NCBI GenBank assembly: GCA_944393745.1 | Contig: CALYBD010000028.1 | Location: 1 to 33,757, forward strand | Reading direction: 5' to 3' | DNA from: an uncultured Alphaproteobacteria bacterium | Lineage (GTDB): Bacteria > Pseudomonadota > Alphaproteobacteria > CAAGCB01 > CAG-977 | DNA: 33,757 nucleotides | In this document: in pieces, positions 24,759 through 30,753 of the stretch | Layout of the letters: each line of letters begins with the position of its first letter | Numbering within the stretch: position 1 is the stretch's first letter | Notes under the pieces: generated by a model | Databases searched by the model: none | Told to the model about the DNA's origin: nothing | What the model saw: only the letters and a program-made list of their open reading frames with translations | Made by a program: the position numbers and the translations under genes

Positions 24759-25335
24759 TACACCCCTCCGTTACTTCGGGGTGATCTTTGATGTAGTAGT
24801 ACAAAGAGGTCGGTGCGATGGACAGCAACCGGCAAACTTCCGCCTTTGTCTTTCCGCTTCTAAGCAGACTTCGAATTTCTTTTTTCTTCTTATCCAATTT
24901 ATAGGCGCCGTTCTTTGCGCCTTTCGGACGACCGATCGAACGACCTTGAGACTTCACTTGTCGCAAAGCCTCTTTCGTTACCTCCGAACGCACTTCGTCC
25001 GTTATGTCCGCAACAAGTCCGAACACATACGCCATGGTCGCGGCCGATACGGCATCCCCGCCAAACTGAATTCCGTCCTCGCAAGAATAAATAACAACTC
25101 CCTTGCGTAATAAATCCTGCAATATTTTCAAAATGGAGCTGACACCGTTGCCCAAACGAAAGGTCTTTTCCAATAACAATACATCATATTCTTTGAAGCG
25201 TCTGGTACTGAATGTTTCCGAATAAATCCACGCGTCAACCGTCATATCGTGCGTTTCGGCATAAGCGGAAATCGTTTTTTCCTGCCGCTCTGTAATGTCC
25301 GTAAACGCGCTGTCTTGAACAAATCCGTAAATCAT
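24751..25335 (-). CDS. Degenerate serine recombinase-like protein, possible regulator
   Basis: A 194-residue relative of the resolvase/invertase family. The N-terminal start IYGFVQDSAF aligns with IYGYxRVST, so the nucleophile position is still Ser9 but the catalytic Arg8 equivalent is Gln7. Further on EKTFRLGNG replaces ELSRLGRK, keeping one active-site Arg (R60) but changing the second to Asn63. The region between is about 13 residues shorter than in the intact neighbour. The long helix region (MAYVFGLVADITDEVRSEVTKEAL) and the C-terminal HTH (SIGRPKGAKNG...TKAEVCRLLSIAPTSLYYYI) are well kept. It probably binds DNA but may not cut it. Its overlap with the first glycan gene suggests a regulator or partner subunit for the operon. 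No strong Shine-Dalgarno precedes the ATG. Confidence 0.75.
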   Translation of the reverse strand: MIYGFVQDSAFTDITERQEKTISAYAETHDMTVDAWIYSETFSTRRFKEYDVLLLEKTFRLGNGVSSILKILQDLLRKGVVIYSCEDGIQFGGDAVSAATMAYVFGLVADITDEVRSEVTKEALRQVKSQGRSIGRPKGAKNGAYKLDKKKKEIRSLLRSGKTKAEVCRLLSIAPTSLYYYIKDHPEVTEGCNA

Positions 25336-25564
25336 TTATATCAACCGCTTTCATCCTTAAAAGTGCGATTAAATATTCTCCGTTTGATCTAAAGATTTTC
25401 GGCTTTGACGACATTTTAGAAAAAGCTCATAAAATAAAGGGTGAGACAAAAAGACAGTTGTCAAAAAGCGACAATTAGTGTACACAAGAAAAACGGACGT
25501 TTTTTCTGAATGATTCCGGCTTTAAACGCAAGTTATTCTGCGTTATTGAAGCAAAATAATGTGT
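25336..25564. promoter_or_regulatory. Leader of the glycan operon, between the two recombinase genes
   Basis: This 229-bp non-coding stretch should hold the operon promoter if the operon is not read through from the recombinase gene upstream. On the - strand there is a TTGACA (about 25457-25462) but no well-spaced -10 box. It holds closely spaced repeats: GACAAAAAG (25445-25453), TTGTCAAAAAG (25458-25468), the inverted pair TTGTC/GACAA (25458-25474), GTGTACAC, and an imperfect palindrome centred on CGGACG. These look like binding sites for dimeric DNA-binding proteins such as the adjacent recombinases. Confidence 0.4.
25484..25509. repeat. 26-bp imperfect palindrome, invertase-crossover-like
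   Basis: Two 12-base half sites around a central GA: ACAAGAAAAACG and, on the other strand, TCAGAAAAAACG, agreeing at 9 of 12 positions. A 26-bp site of two 12-bp inverted halves and a 2-bp core is the layout used by Hin/Gin-type serine invertases. Alternatively it is an AT-rich transcription-stopping hairpin after the invertase gene. I did not find a second, inverted copy in the window. Confidence 0.3.
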
Positions 25565-26161
25565 TTATTTCTGTTCTAAAAAAGAGTAGATCGAGCCAAC
25601 ACTCATTCCCGTTAAACGTGCAACTTTTGTTTTACAATGACCTTGATTTAATAATGAAACGATCTTCTTTTCCTTGCCGTTCCAGATGTGTCTGGCGTTC
25701 TTTTTGCCTCTCGGACGCCCCAGAACTTTCCCGTTTGCTTTCCGGCGTTGCAAGGCCTCTTTCGTGCGCTTGCTGATCATCTCCCGTTCCAACTCGGCAA
25801 CCAAGCCGAAAGCAAAAGCCAAAACCTTGCTTTGAACGTTATCGCCTAATTCATATCCGTCTTTGACGGTCAATACCTTTGCCCCGACCTTCATACAATG
25901 TTCAAGAATAGAGATAATCATAAACAGTTTGCGCCCTAATCTGGACAGTTCCGAACAAATGATCACGTCTCCGGATCGTATTGTCTTGAGCAGTTTGCCG
26001 AGCTTGCGTTTCTCCGGCTCTTTTGTTCCCGAAACGCCGTCGTCAACAATCCAATTTTCAATGGACAGCCCGAGCTTTTGAGCTAAATCCGTAATCCCGA
26101 TTTTCTGATTGTCGCAATCCTGTTTGTCCGTTGATACTCTTAAATAACCGTATACTGTCAT
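25565..26161 (-). CDS. Serine recombinase (resolvase/DNA invertase family)
   Basis: A complete 198-residue small serine recombinase. VYGYLRVSTDKQ carries Arg8 and nucleophile Ser10; CSELSRLGRK carries the active-site Arg74 and Arg77. FGLVAELEREMISKRTKEAL is the long dimer helix, and the C-terminal KVLGRPRGKKNARH...KTKVARLTGMSVGSIYSFL is the Hin-type HTH. All catalytic residues seen in the family are present, so it should resolve or invert DNA between paired sites. AAAGGAAC lies before the ATG. It sits upstream of, and in the same direction as, its degenerate relative and the glycan operon, and is surrounded by repeats. Its target could be a promoter inversion; a transposon resolvase role is less likely because no transposase is nearby. 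Confidence 0.88.
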   Translation of the reverse strand: MTVYGYLRVSTDKQDCDNQKIGITDLAQKLGLSIENWIVDDGVSGTKEPEKRKLGKLLKTIRSGDVIICSELSRLGRKLFMIISILEHCMKVGAKVLTVKDGYELGDNVQSKVLAFAFGLVAELEREMISKRTKEALQRRKANGKVLGRPRGKKNARHIWNGKEKKIVSLLNQGHCKTKVARLTGMSVGSIYSFLEQK

Positions 26162-26194
26162 CGTTTAATGTTCCTTTCTGTAATTGTTTCAAAA

Positions 26195-26209
26195 AGACCT
26201 ATTTGGTCT
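26195..26209. promoter_or_regulatory. Possible operator of the serine recombinase gene
   Basis: The palindrome AGACC-TATTT-GGTCT lies 34 bp upstream of the recombinase ATG, between start codon and probable promoter. The position suits autoregulation, but only symmetry and position support it. It adjoins another CAAAAAG motif (26190-26196). Confidence 0.25.
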
Positions 26210-26290
26210 GAGGAAACATTTTACGAGGCAATCTGCCGATAAAAATCGCTGTTTACAAGAATATCTTTGCACTGTATTTTACTAAAAAGT

Positions 26291-26350
26291 GCTAATGAAA
26301 CTGCTAATGAAACTGCTAATGGATTTGCTAATGAAATTGCTAATAAAATC
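26291..26350. repeat. Tandem repeat of a 12-bp unit, five copies
   Basis: The unit GCTAATGAAACT recurs at 26291, 26303, 26315, 26327 and 26339 with a few changes (GGATTT, AAATT and AATAAAATC in the last three). A single further GCTAATAAAA occurs at 26516. The period is exact. It could be an iteron-like protein-binding array or a slippage-prone tract. In-frame reading gives a Leu/Met/Lys repeat with no good ribosome-binding site. Confidence 0.7.
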
Positions 26351-26444
26351 GGACTGGCGGGGAATTTTTATGGCGTATCTTATTGATTTTCAACAAAAAC
26401 CAATCTGTCTCGGGGATTATCCCCCCCTCTCCGCCATTTTGGAC

Positions 26445-26478
26445 AAGAACCCATTGTTTTCAACGGGTTCTTTCGTTT
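26445..26478 (+). terminator. Terminator-like hairpin inside the non-coding region
   Basis: AAGAACCC (26445-26452) pairs with GGGTTCTT (26465-26472); three further inner pairs are possible (TTG/CAA) around a T-rich loop. It is followed by TCGTTTTTT. This is a good rho-independent terminator on the + strand, yet no + gene ends here. It may end a short RNA or a leader that starts within the repeat region. Confidence 0.5.
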
Positions 26479-26580
26479 TTTACAGCCCCTTCAAAAACTT
26501 ACTGTTCATCAAACTGCTAATAAAACGTTCCCCGCCGATATTTTTCGGGAACTTTAATCCCATACGGGGGAGGACATGTC

Positions 26581-26712
26581 ATGCGCCGATATGAAATTTT
26601 ACACCCTGTTTTAGACCGGTTAAGTCTGAAAACAAACGTAAAAAAAAAGAGCTTTAAAAACTCTTTAAAAGTCCGTTTCTGCCAGTCTAAAAATGATTGT
26701 CAAAAAGTCTAA
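26581..26712 (+). CDS. Possible 43-residue small protein
   Basis: An ATG at 26581 lies seven bases after a strong Shine-Dalgarno (GGGGGAGG, 26566-26573) and opens 43 codons to a TAA at 26710-26712. The product is basic (begins MRRYEILHPVLDRLSLK). I recognise no family. The frame overlaps the weak hairpin at 26646-26666 and the direct repeat at 26684-26723, which lowers the odds that it is a conserved gene. The strong ribosome-binding site is the only real support. Confidence 0.2.
   Translation: MRRYEILHPVLDRLSLKTNVKKKSFKNSLKVRFCQSKNDCQKV
26646..26666 (-). terminator. Weak rho-independent terminator after the DUF3800 gene
   Basis: On the - strand AAAGAG and CTCTTT form a 6-bp stem with a 9-base loop followed by a run of T (the complement of the A-run at 26640-26648). 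It lies about 65 bp after the stop of the DUF3800 gene and could end that transcript. The stem is short and AT-rich. Confidence 0.4.
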
Positions 26713-26723
26713 AAATAATTGTC
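26684..26723. repeat. Direct repeat of an 18-bp unit, period 22
   Basis: AGTCTAAAAATGATTGTC (26684-26701) and AGTCTAAAAATAATTGTC (26706-26723) differ at one base. Between and across them runs TTGTCAAAAAG (26697-26707), which also occurs at 25458-25468 on the other side of the serine recombinase gene. They start 10 bp beyond the DUF3800 stop codon. They look like paired protein-binding sites. Confidence 0.6.
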
Positions 26724-26732
26724 GTGCTATAT

Positions 26733-27605
26733 TTAAAAGTGTTTTTCCTGTTTTTCGATTTCTTTAAACATAGCAATGGCGTTTTGTTTTTGTATGGGAT
26801 CGGAAACGACTATTCCGCCCATATTAAAGCCTTCTTTGTTCGTAAAACGGTGTTGCAGTTCGCGTAAACGATGGCCGTAGCGGCTGCGTAATTCCAGGGC
26901 TCCGGGTTGAATATGAACGTTATGGACGACATTGGCGCAATAAACATAGCTGGCGATCGGAAACAAAAAAGCGGAACAGAGAATATCGCACAGTTGTAAT
27001 CCGGCCAGATTATTGCTGTGTCCGAAGCAGGGCATTTCAACAATGTTTTGATACAAAGGGTACAGCAATCTGAACTTTTGCGTAAAAACAGAGTGGGACA
27101 GATTAATGTTTTTCATATAATCCCGGCTGTCGGCAATAACGATTCCGTAATCGCTTTCCTGCTGCAGGTAATTATCAAAATAAGTATAAATGCTTTGAAT
27201 GGAGGAGGTATAAACAGCTTTGCCGTTAAAAGGTTTTCCGGGAATTTTCACCCAGATTCGGCCGACAATACGGATATCATATTTATAAAACAAATCAATG
27301 ATACGATCCAGAAAGCCGATAGCATGCCGTTTTACGCGTCGTCCGCCGCGCATTGCATTGCGGCGCAAATCGGCCCCTTTAATTTCGGGAATAATGCGAT
27401 CCAGAAACTTATCCGTAGGGTAATTCAGTCCGGGATAATACCGATATTTTAATTTGATAAAATCGTGGGTCAGGTTATAGAGGTTTTCATGATCAATAAA
27501 AATACCGGCAATAGCCAAAACTGGCTGATGATTACCGTCGGAATCCGCCCTAATCGGCAGAGTACCCAAATCACCGGATTCGTCAATATAACAGATCTTA
27601 ACCAA
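26733..27605 (-). CDS. DUF3800 domain protein
   Basis: A 290-residue protein of the DUF3800 family. The N-terminal KICYIDESGDLG carries the family's conserved acidic residues. GIVIADSRD near 150 and LAGLQLCDILCSAF near 200 are the later conserved acidic motifs, giving an RNase H-like arrangement. The family is widespread, often beside mobile or defence genes, but its biochemical function is not established. The start is a TTG at 27605 behind GGAG and five bases; no ATG suits better. It is transcribed divergently from the RsbW-like gene across 128 bp with a perfect palindrome. Regulatory sites for both genes probably lie in that gap. Confidence 0.8.
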   Translation of the reverse strand: MVKICYIDESGDLGTLPIRADSDGNHQPVLAIAGIFIDHENLYNLTHDFIKLKYRYYPGLNYPTDKFLDRIIPEIKGADLRRNAMRGGRRVKRHAIGFLDRIIDLFYKYDIRIVGRIWVKIPGKPFNGKAVYTSSIQSIYTYFDNYLQQESDYGIVIADSRDYMKNINLSHSVFTQKFRLLYPLYQNIVEMPCFGHSNNLAGLQLCDILCSAFLFPIASYVYCANVVHNVHIQPGALELRSRYGHRLRELQHRFTNKEGFNMGGIVVSDPIQKQNAIAMFKEIEKQEKHF

Positions 27606-27624
27606 AACTGCTCCGATACAACTA

Positions 27625-27644
27625 AGGTCACCGGACGGTGACCT
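27625..27644. promoter_or_regulatory. Perfect 9+2+9 palindrome between divergent genes
   Basis: AGGTCACCG (27625-27633), central GA, then CGGTGACCT (27636-27644) is a perfect inverted repeat 20 bp upstream of the DUF3800 start. A second smaller palindrome, AGCAG-GA-CTGCT, follows at 27662-27673. They may be operators for a dimeric repressor or hairpins in the DUF3800 leader RNA. The same CGGACG centre occurs in the palindrome at 25484-25509. Confidence 0.5.
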
Positions 27645-27733
27645 CAGGATTTGCAGCCTTTAGCAGGACTGCTGAAAAAATTACTTGATCAGAATATAAA
27701 AAACAGCTCTAAATGTCAATAAAAAAGGCAAAA

Positions 27734-28141
27734 ATGACAGGCAATTTCGAAAAACAACATCTGTTCTGTTCCACACACCCGAAAAGCTTTCCTTTGTCTG
27801 CGAAATGGGGTGTGCGGATCGTTCTGAAAAAAGAAGAAGACGTAATACCCGAATTGATGCTTTTTATCACCCGTCTTGATTCTTTGCCGCGTCGAAAAGC
27901 TTTTTACAGGCGTTTGGCAGTACATGAAGCCGTTTCGAATGCGCTTTGTTACGGCGGGCCCGATCCGATTTTAACAGCATGGGGAACGCAAAATTTTATG
28001 CAAGCCGCAATTGAACAAAAAAATAATATCCGGTGGCCGCAAAAATCAAATGAATACGCCGGTACGGCTTTGATAAAGCGCTATGCTTCGGAATATATGA
28101 TTGCAGCTGATAAAAAGACGCTGCTTTTGCGGTTTTATTAA
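27734..28141 (+). CDS. RsbW-like histidine-kinase-type ATPase domain protein (probable)
   Basis: A protein of about 135 residues with a GHKL-type N-box, RLAVHEAVSNALCYGG, resembling anti-sigma-factor kinases (E-x-x-x-N-A.xH). A later GTALIKRYASEY resembles the G2 region (GlgLi..l.d), and KKTLLLRFY the last strand. The DxGxG loop expected between them is not evident, so ATP binding may be weak or lost. Family members sequester a sigma factor and phosphorylate its antagonist; no partner gene is beside it. I prefer the ATG at 27734 (AAGG five bases before) over 27713, which lacks a Shine-Dalgarno. Function remains tentative. Confidence 0.55.
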   Translation: MTGNFEKQHLFCSTHPKSFPLSAKWGVRIVLKKEEDVIPELMLFITRLDSLPRRKAFYRRLAVHEAVSNALCYGGPDPILTAWGTQNFMQAAIEQKNNIRWPQKSNEYAGTALIKRYASEYMIAADKKTLLLRFY

Positions 28142-28176
28142 AGTATTCTTAGAGTTTCTTTTTTATTGTCATCAGT

Positions 28177-28896
28177 ATGGTCGAGATAAAAAACACGCTC
28201 AAAACATTCTATGCGACAAAACCGATGCCGTGCGATTATTTACCAAACCGCACGGAATCCAAAACGGCAGTCGACTTAAACGGTCCGAATGCACAAAGCT
28301 GGGCCAATGCTTTGTCTCGGGCCGGATTCAGGCGATCCCACACCGTTTGTTATATTCCGGCCTGTCCGGAATGTCGATCCTGCGTTTCGGTACGTATTTG
28401 TGTCGATCGTTTCCGGGCGTCGAAAAATTTAAAAAAAATTTTGCGGCAAAACGAAGACTCTGCCGTTCATTTTGTGCCGAACATAGCAACGGCGGAACAA
28501 TACGATTTGTTTAAAAAGTACCTTTCCGTCCGTCACGCCGGCAGTGCCATGGAAAATATGTTTTTTGAAGAATACCGGGCAATGATAGAGGATTGCCCCG
28601 TTGATTGCTGCCTTTTAGAGCTCAGACAGGAAAAGCGTTTGTTCGGGGTCATGCTGGTTGATATTTTAGATGACGGATTATCGGCGGTATACAGTTTTTT
28701 TGATCCGGATTTTGCCTGCCAAAGTCCGGGAACTTTCATGATTTTGGAACTAATCGCCCGAGCGTGTAAAGAACACAAACCGTACGTTTATCTGGGATAC
28801 CTGATCAGGGAATTGTCAAATATGGCTTATAAAGAACGATTTACGCCGTTGGAATACTGTCGCGGCGGACAGTGGTATTCGTCATTCCCCGATTAA
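28177..28896 (+). CDS. bpt: Bpt-type aminoacyl-tRNA:protein transferase
   Basis: The N-terminus FYATKPMPCDYLPNRTESKTAV and the block GFRRSHTVCYIPACPECRSCVSVRI, with its CxxC-containing cysteine cluster, are characteristic of the ATE/Bpt family. The C-terminal YVYLGYLIRELSNMAYKERFTPLEYC is its second conserved block. Bpt transfers leucine (related enzymes arginine) from charged tRNA to N-terminal Asp or Glu, making proteins substrates for ClpS-ClpAP. The 239 residues fit the family. It lies 35 bp after the RsbW-like gene, possibly co-transcribed, and converges with the YjbQ-family gene, overlapping it by 15 bases. The ATG has only a poor Shine-Dalgarno. Confidence 0.88.
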   Translation: MVEIKNTLKTFYATKPMPCDYLPNRTESKTAVDLNGPNAQSWANALSRAGFRRSHTVCYIPACPECRSCVSVRICVDRFRASKNLKKILRQNEDSAVHFVPNIATAEQYDLFKKYLSVRHAGSAMENMFFEEYRAMIEDCPVDCCLLELRQEKRLFGVMLVDILDDGLSAVYSFFDPDFACQSPGTFMILELIARACKEHKPYVYLGYLIRELSNMAYKERFTPLEYCRGGQWYSSFPD

Positions 28897-29301
28897 ATGC
28901 AAAACAATATGACGGATATGCGCCCGGTTGCGATGTTCGCACAAGTAAACAGCCTGCCATGTGCCCAAAGCAACTTTGCCGTCGGTGACAGGGATCGTAA
29001 CGGATACGTTTGTCAGAACGGTTCGGATATGGGCCGGCATATCGTCTTTTCCTTCCAGTGTGTGAGTATAAAGAGCATTATCCTGCGGCACCGTTCGGTC
29101 AAAAAAGTTTTTTAAATCGGTCAGTACATCGGGATCGGCGTTTTCCTGTATGGTCAGTCCGGCCGAAGTATGCCTGACAAAAACGGTCAAAAGGCCTGTT
29201 TGAATCCCCGAATTTTGAAGACATCTGTTGATTGCCGGCGTAATATTCGTAAAGCCGGACGGGGTCGATTCAACGTCCAAAGTAAACTGTGCCTGTTTCA
29301 T
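28882..29301 (-). CDS. YjbQ-family (UPF0047) protein
   Basis: A 139-residue single-domain protein of the YjbQ/UPF0047 family. VRHTSAGLTIQENADPDVLTDLKNFFDRTVP in the first half and GTWQAVYLCEHRNRAHIRHIVL at the end are its typical blocks, with conserved His residues that may bind metal. The E. coli member has weak thiamine-phosphate-synthase activity, and the true physiological role is uncertain. Its ATG overlaps the stop of the upstream hypothetical gene (ATGA), so the two form a small operon. The 3' end overlaps that of bpt on the other strand by 15 bases. Confidence 0.87.
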   Translation of the reverse strand: MKQAQFTLDVESTPSGFTNITPAINRCLQNSGIQTGLLTVFVRHTSAGLTIQENADPDVLTDLKNFFDRTVPQDNALYTHTLEGKDDMPAHIRTVLTNVSVTIPVTDGKVALGTWQAVYLCEHRNRAHIRHIVLHLIGE

Positions 29302-29681
29302 TTGTACAGATTTCTTTCATCGATTTGCAGGGCGTCTTGTTTGTCCAACAAAGGTTTGATTGCGGCATTGTCGATCGGCAGATTTTTGACGCGCCGGCAG
29401 ACGGCCGTATATTCGCGCACAACCTGATAATTTTGTGTTTCCGCAATCAATACCCGGTCGGCTTTCAACAGGTAAGGGCGGACGTCGGGGTGAATAAAGT
29501 CCAATAACACGGAAGATTCCGGCGTTCTGTACAGCAAAGCATGATCGCCGCCGTCATAAATCAAAACGGCCGACTGAGGTTCCTGTGACCGAGCATGCAG
29601 AGAAATCATCAGTTCGTCGTGTTTGTTCAGATGAATTTCGTAAAATGATTCCTGTTCAGTTTTTTTTACCAAGGCTGTCAT
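29298..29681 (-). CDS. Conserved-looking hypothetical protein
   Basis: A 127-residue protein I cannot assign. It has no signal peptide or membrane helix. Visible features are an N-terminal KKTEQESFYEIHLNKHDELMISLHAR, a mixed strand pattern SAVLIYDGGDHALLYRTPESSVLLDFI, and a charged C-terminus. The strand-rich first two thirds suggest a compact beta-fold. The ATG is directly preceded by AAAAAAGG with almost no spacer, which is unusual; a later ATG at codon 25 has no better site. It is coupled to the YjbQ-family gene by ATGA, and it lies divergently from ppa across about 120 bp. Confidence 0.6.
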   Translation of the reverse strand: MTALVKKTEQESFYEIHLNKHDELMISLHARSQEPQSAVLIYDGGDHALLYRTPESSVLLDFIHPDVRPYLLKADRVLIAETQNYQVVREYTAVCRRVKNLPIDNAAIKPLLDKQDALQIDERNLYK

Positions 29682-29804
29682 CCTTTTTTGTTAACGAAAT
29701 CAGTATATCTTTTTCAGCCTTTTGCCGCAAGATGCCTTCATTCTTTCTTAACATATTCGGCGTGATATTACTTTATACAGATATTTTTTTAAGGAGTTTT
29801 CACC

Positions 29805-30356
29805 ATGCATCCGTGGCATGACGTTGAATTGGCCGGAAAAGTACCGCAGTTTGTCCCGGCCGTGATCGAAGTTCCGAAAGGATCAAAATATAAATACGAA
29901 CTGGATAAGCCCAGCGGACTGATCCGGGTGGATCGTGTATTGTATTCCAGTGTGCACTATCCGGCAAATTACGGATTAATCCCGCGCACATATTGCGAAG
30001 ATCACGATCCTTTGGACATTTTGGTGTTAGGACAGGAATCTGTTTTTCCTTTAACGATTATGGCCGCCCGCCCGATCGGCGTGATGAAGATGATTGATCA
30101 GGGCGAGGCAGACGATAAAATCATTGCCGTTCATGCAGACGATCCCGAATACGCGCATTATTCGTCCATTGACGAACTGCCGCCGCATCGCATGATCGAA
30201 GTTCAGCGTTTTTTCGAAGATTATAAAAAACTGGAAAACAAAACGGTTGTCGTCGAGGGGTTTTTGGATCAAAATGAAGCTTTTAACGTCATTATGAAAG
30301 CTGTCGCCGAATATGAAAAGGTCAAGGAAACCCTGACCGGATACGTTAAACGGTAA
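29805..30356 (+). CDS. ppa: Inorganic pyrophosphatase (family I)
   Basis: A 183-residue cytoplasmic soluble pyrophosphatase that hydrolyses pyrophosphate to phosphate, pulling biosynthetic reactions forward. Diagnostic are [20 protein letters not shown], the metal-binding signature [11 protein letters not shown], and later [14 protein letters not shown] with its additional acidic ligands. Length and order match bacterial family I enzymes. AAGGAG lies 10 bases before the ATG. It appears monocistronic, with a possible weak terminator downstream and long spacers on both sides. Confidence 0.95.
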   Translation: MHPWHDVELAGKVPQFVPAVIEVPKGSKYKYELDKPSGLIRVDRVLYSSVHYPANYGLIPRTYCEDHDPLDILVLGQESVFPLTIMAARPIGVMKMIDQGEADDKIIAVHADDPEYAHYSSIDELPPHRMIEVQRFFEDYKKLENKTVVVEGFLDQNEAFNVIMKAVAEYEKVKETLTGYVKR

Positions 30357-30601
30357 AAAAACAGGCGGGGCGGAAATTCTCTGCTTTGTTTTTTATTTTT
30401 TGATCAGAATCGACCTGACACCAGAAAAGCGGCGGACAAACAAAGGTTTTCTGTCGGAAATAATTTTCTTTTGATGTCTTTTTAAACAGAAATCATAAAA
30501 AATAAAGATCGGGGTTGTCCGCAAAAAGCAAAAAAAGCGTTTATAAAAAGTATTGAAAAGAAGCGTCCGGGGAAAAAGATTCTTTTTTCAATATTCATTA
30601 T

Positions 30602-30617
30602 CGTGATTTTTTTCACA
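30602..30617. promoter_or_regulatory. CRP/FNR-family-like binding site, distal
   Basis: CGTGA-N6-TCACA (30602-30617) matches the CRP-type palindrome TGTGA-N6-TCACA at 9 of 10 defined positions. It lies between two hairpin repeats, about 140 bp upstream of the candidate adhE promoter. It is not the TTGAT-N4-ATCAA form of FNR. Confidence 0.4.
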
Positions 30618-30718
30618 AAGAAAGAAAAGCATTCTTTTCTGAATTTTCCGGGGAAAAAGGCCTTTTTTCTTTAAAAACGAAACAAACAAAAAAAATCGTT
30701 GACATTTGTAGAAAAATC

Positions 30719-30747
30719 TTGCTTTTTGTGTCCAGTCGTTTTATATA
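30719..30747 (+). promoter_or_regulatory. Candidate adhE promoter
   Basis: TTGCTT (30719-30724), a 17-base spacer, then TATATA (30742-30747) fit a sigma-70 promoter about 95 bp before adhE. A better -35 hexamer, TTGACA at 30699-30704, has no good -10 box at the right distance. Confidence 0.35.
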
Positions 30748-30753
30748 TCTAAC

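Larger units (their letters stand above)
26162..26732. other. Repeat-rich intergenic region upstream of the serine recombinase
   Basis: No confident gene lies in these 571 bp. On the recombinase side there is a small palindrome AGACC-TATTT-GGTCT (26195-26209) about 34 bp before the recombinase ATG, a possible operator. Then come a 12-bp tandem repeat (26291-26350), a GGCGGGGAA/TTCCCCGCC inverted pair (26356-26364 and 26528-26536), a terminator-like hairpin (26445-26478), a weak hairpin (26646-26666), and a direct repeat (26684-26723). A 43-codon frame at 26581-26712 is listed separately with low confidence. Confidence 0.5.

Noticed and set aside
26291-26350. Possible CRISPR array
   Set aside because: Units are 12 bp with no spacers, and no cas genes are nearby.
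26289-26594. 101-codon + strand frame over the tandem repeat
   Set aside because: The first part is only the translated 12-bp repeat, a terminator hairpin lies inside the frame, and the rest matches no known pattern. A later start at 26370 has a moderate ribosome-binding site but the same problems.
27018-27452. 144-codon + strand frame opposite the DUF3800 gene
   Set aside because: It is antisense to a gene with recognisable DUF3800 motifs and has no ribosome-binding site.
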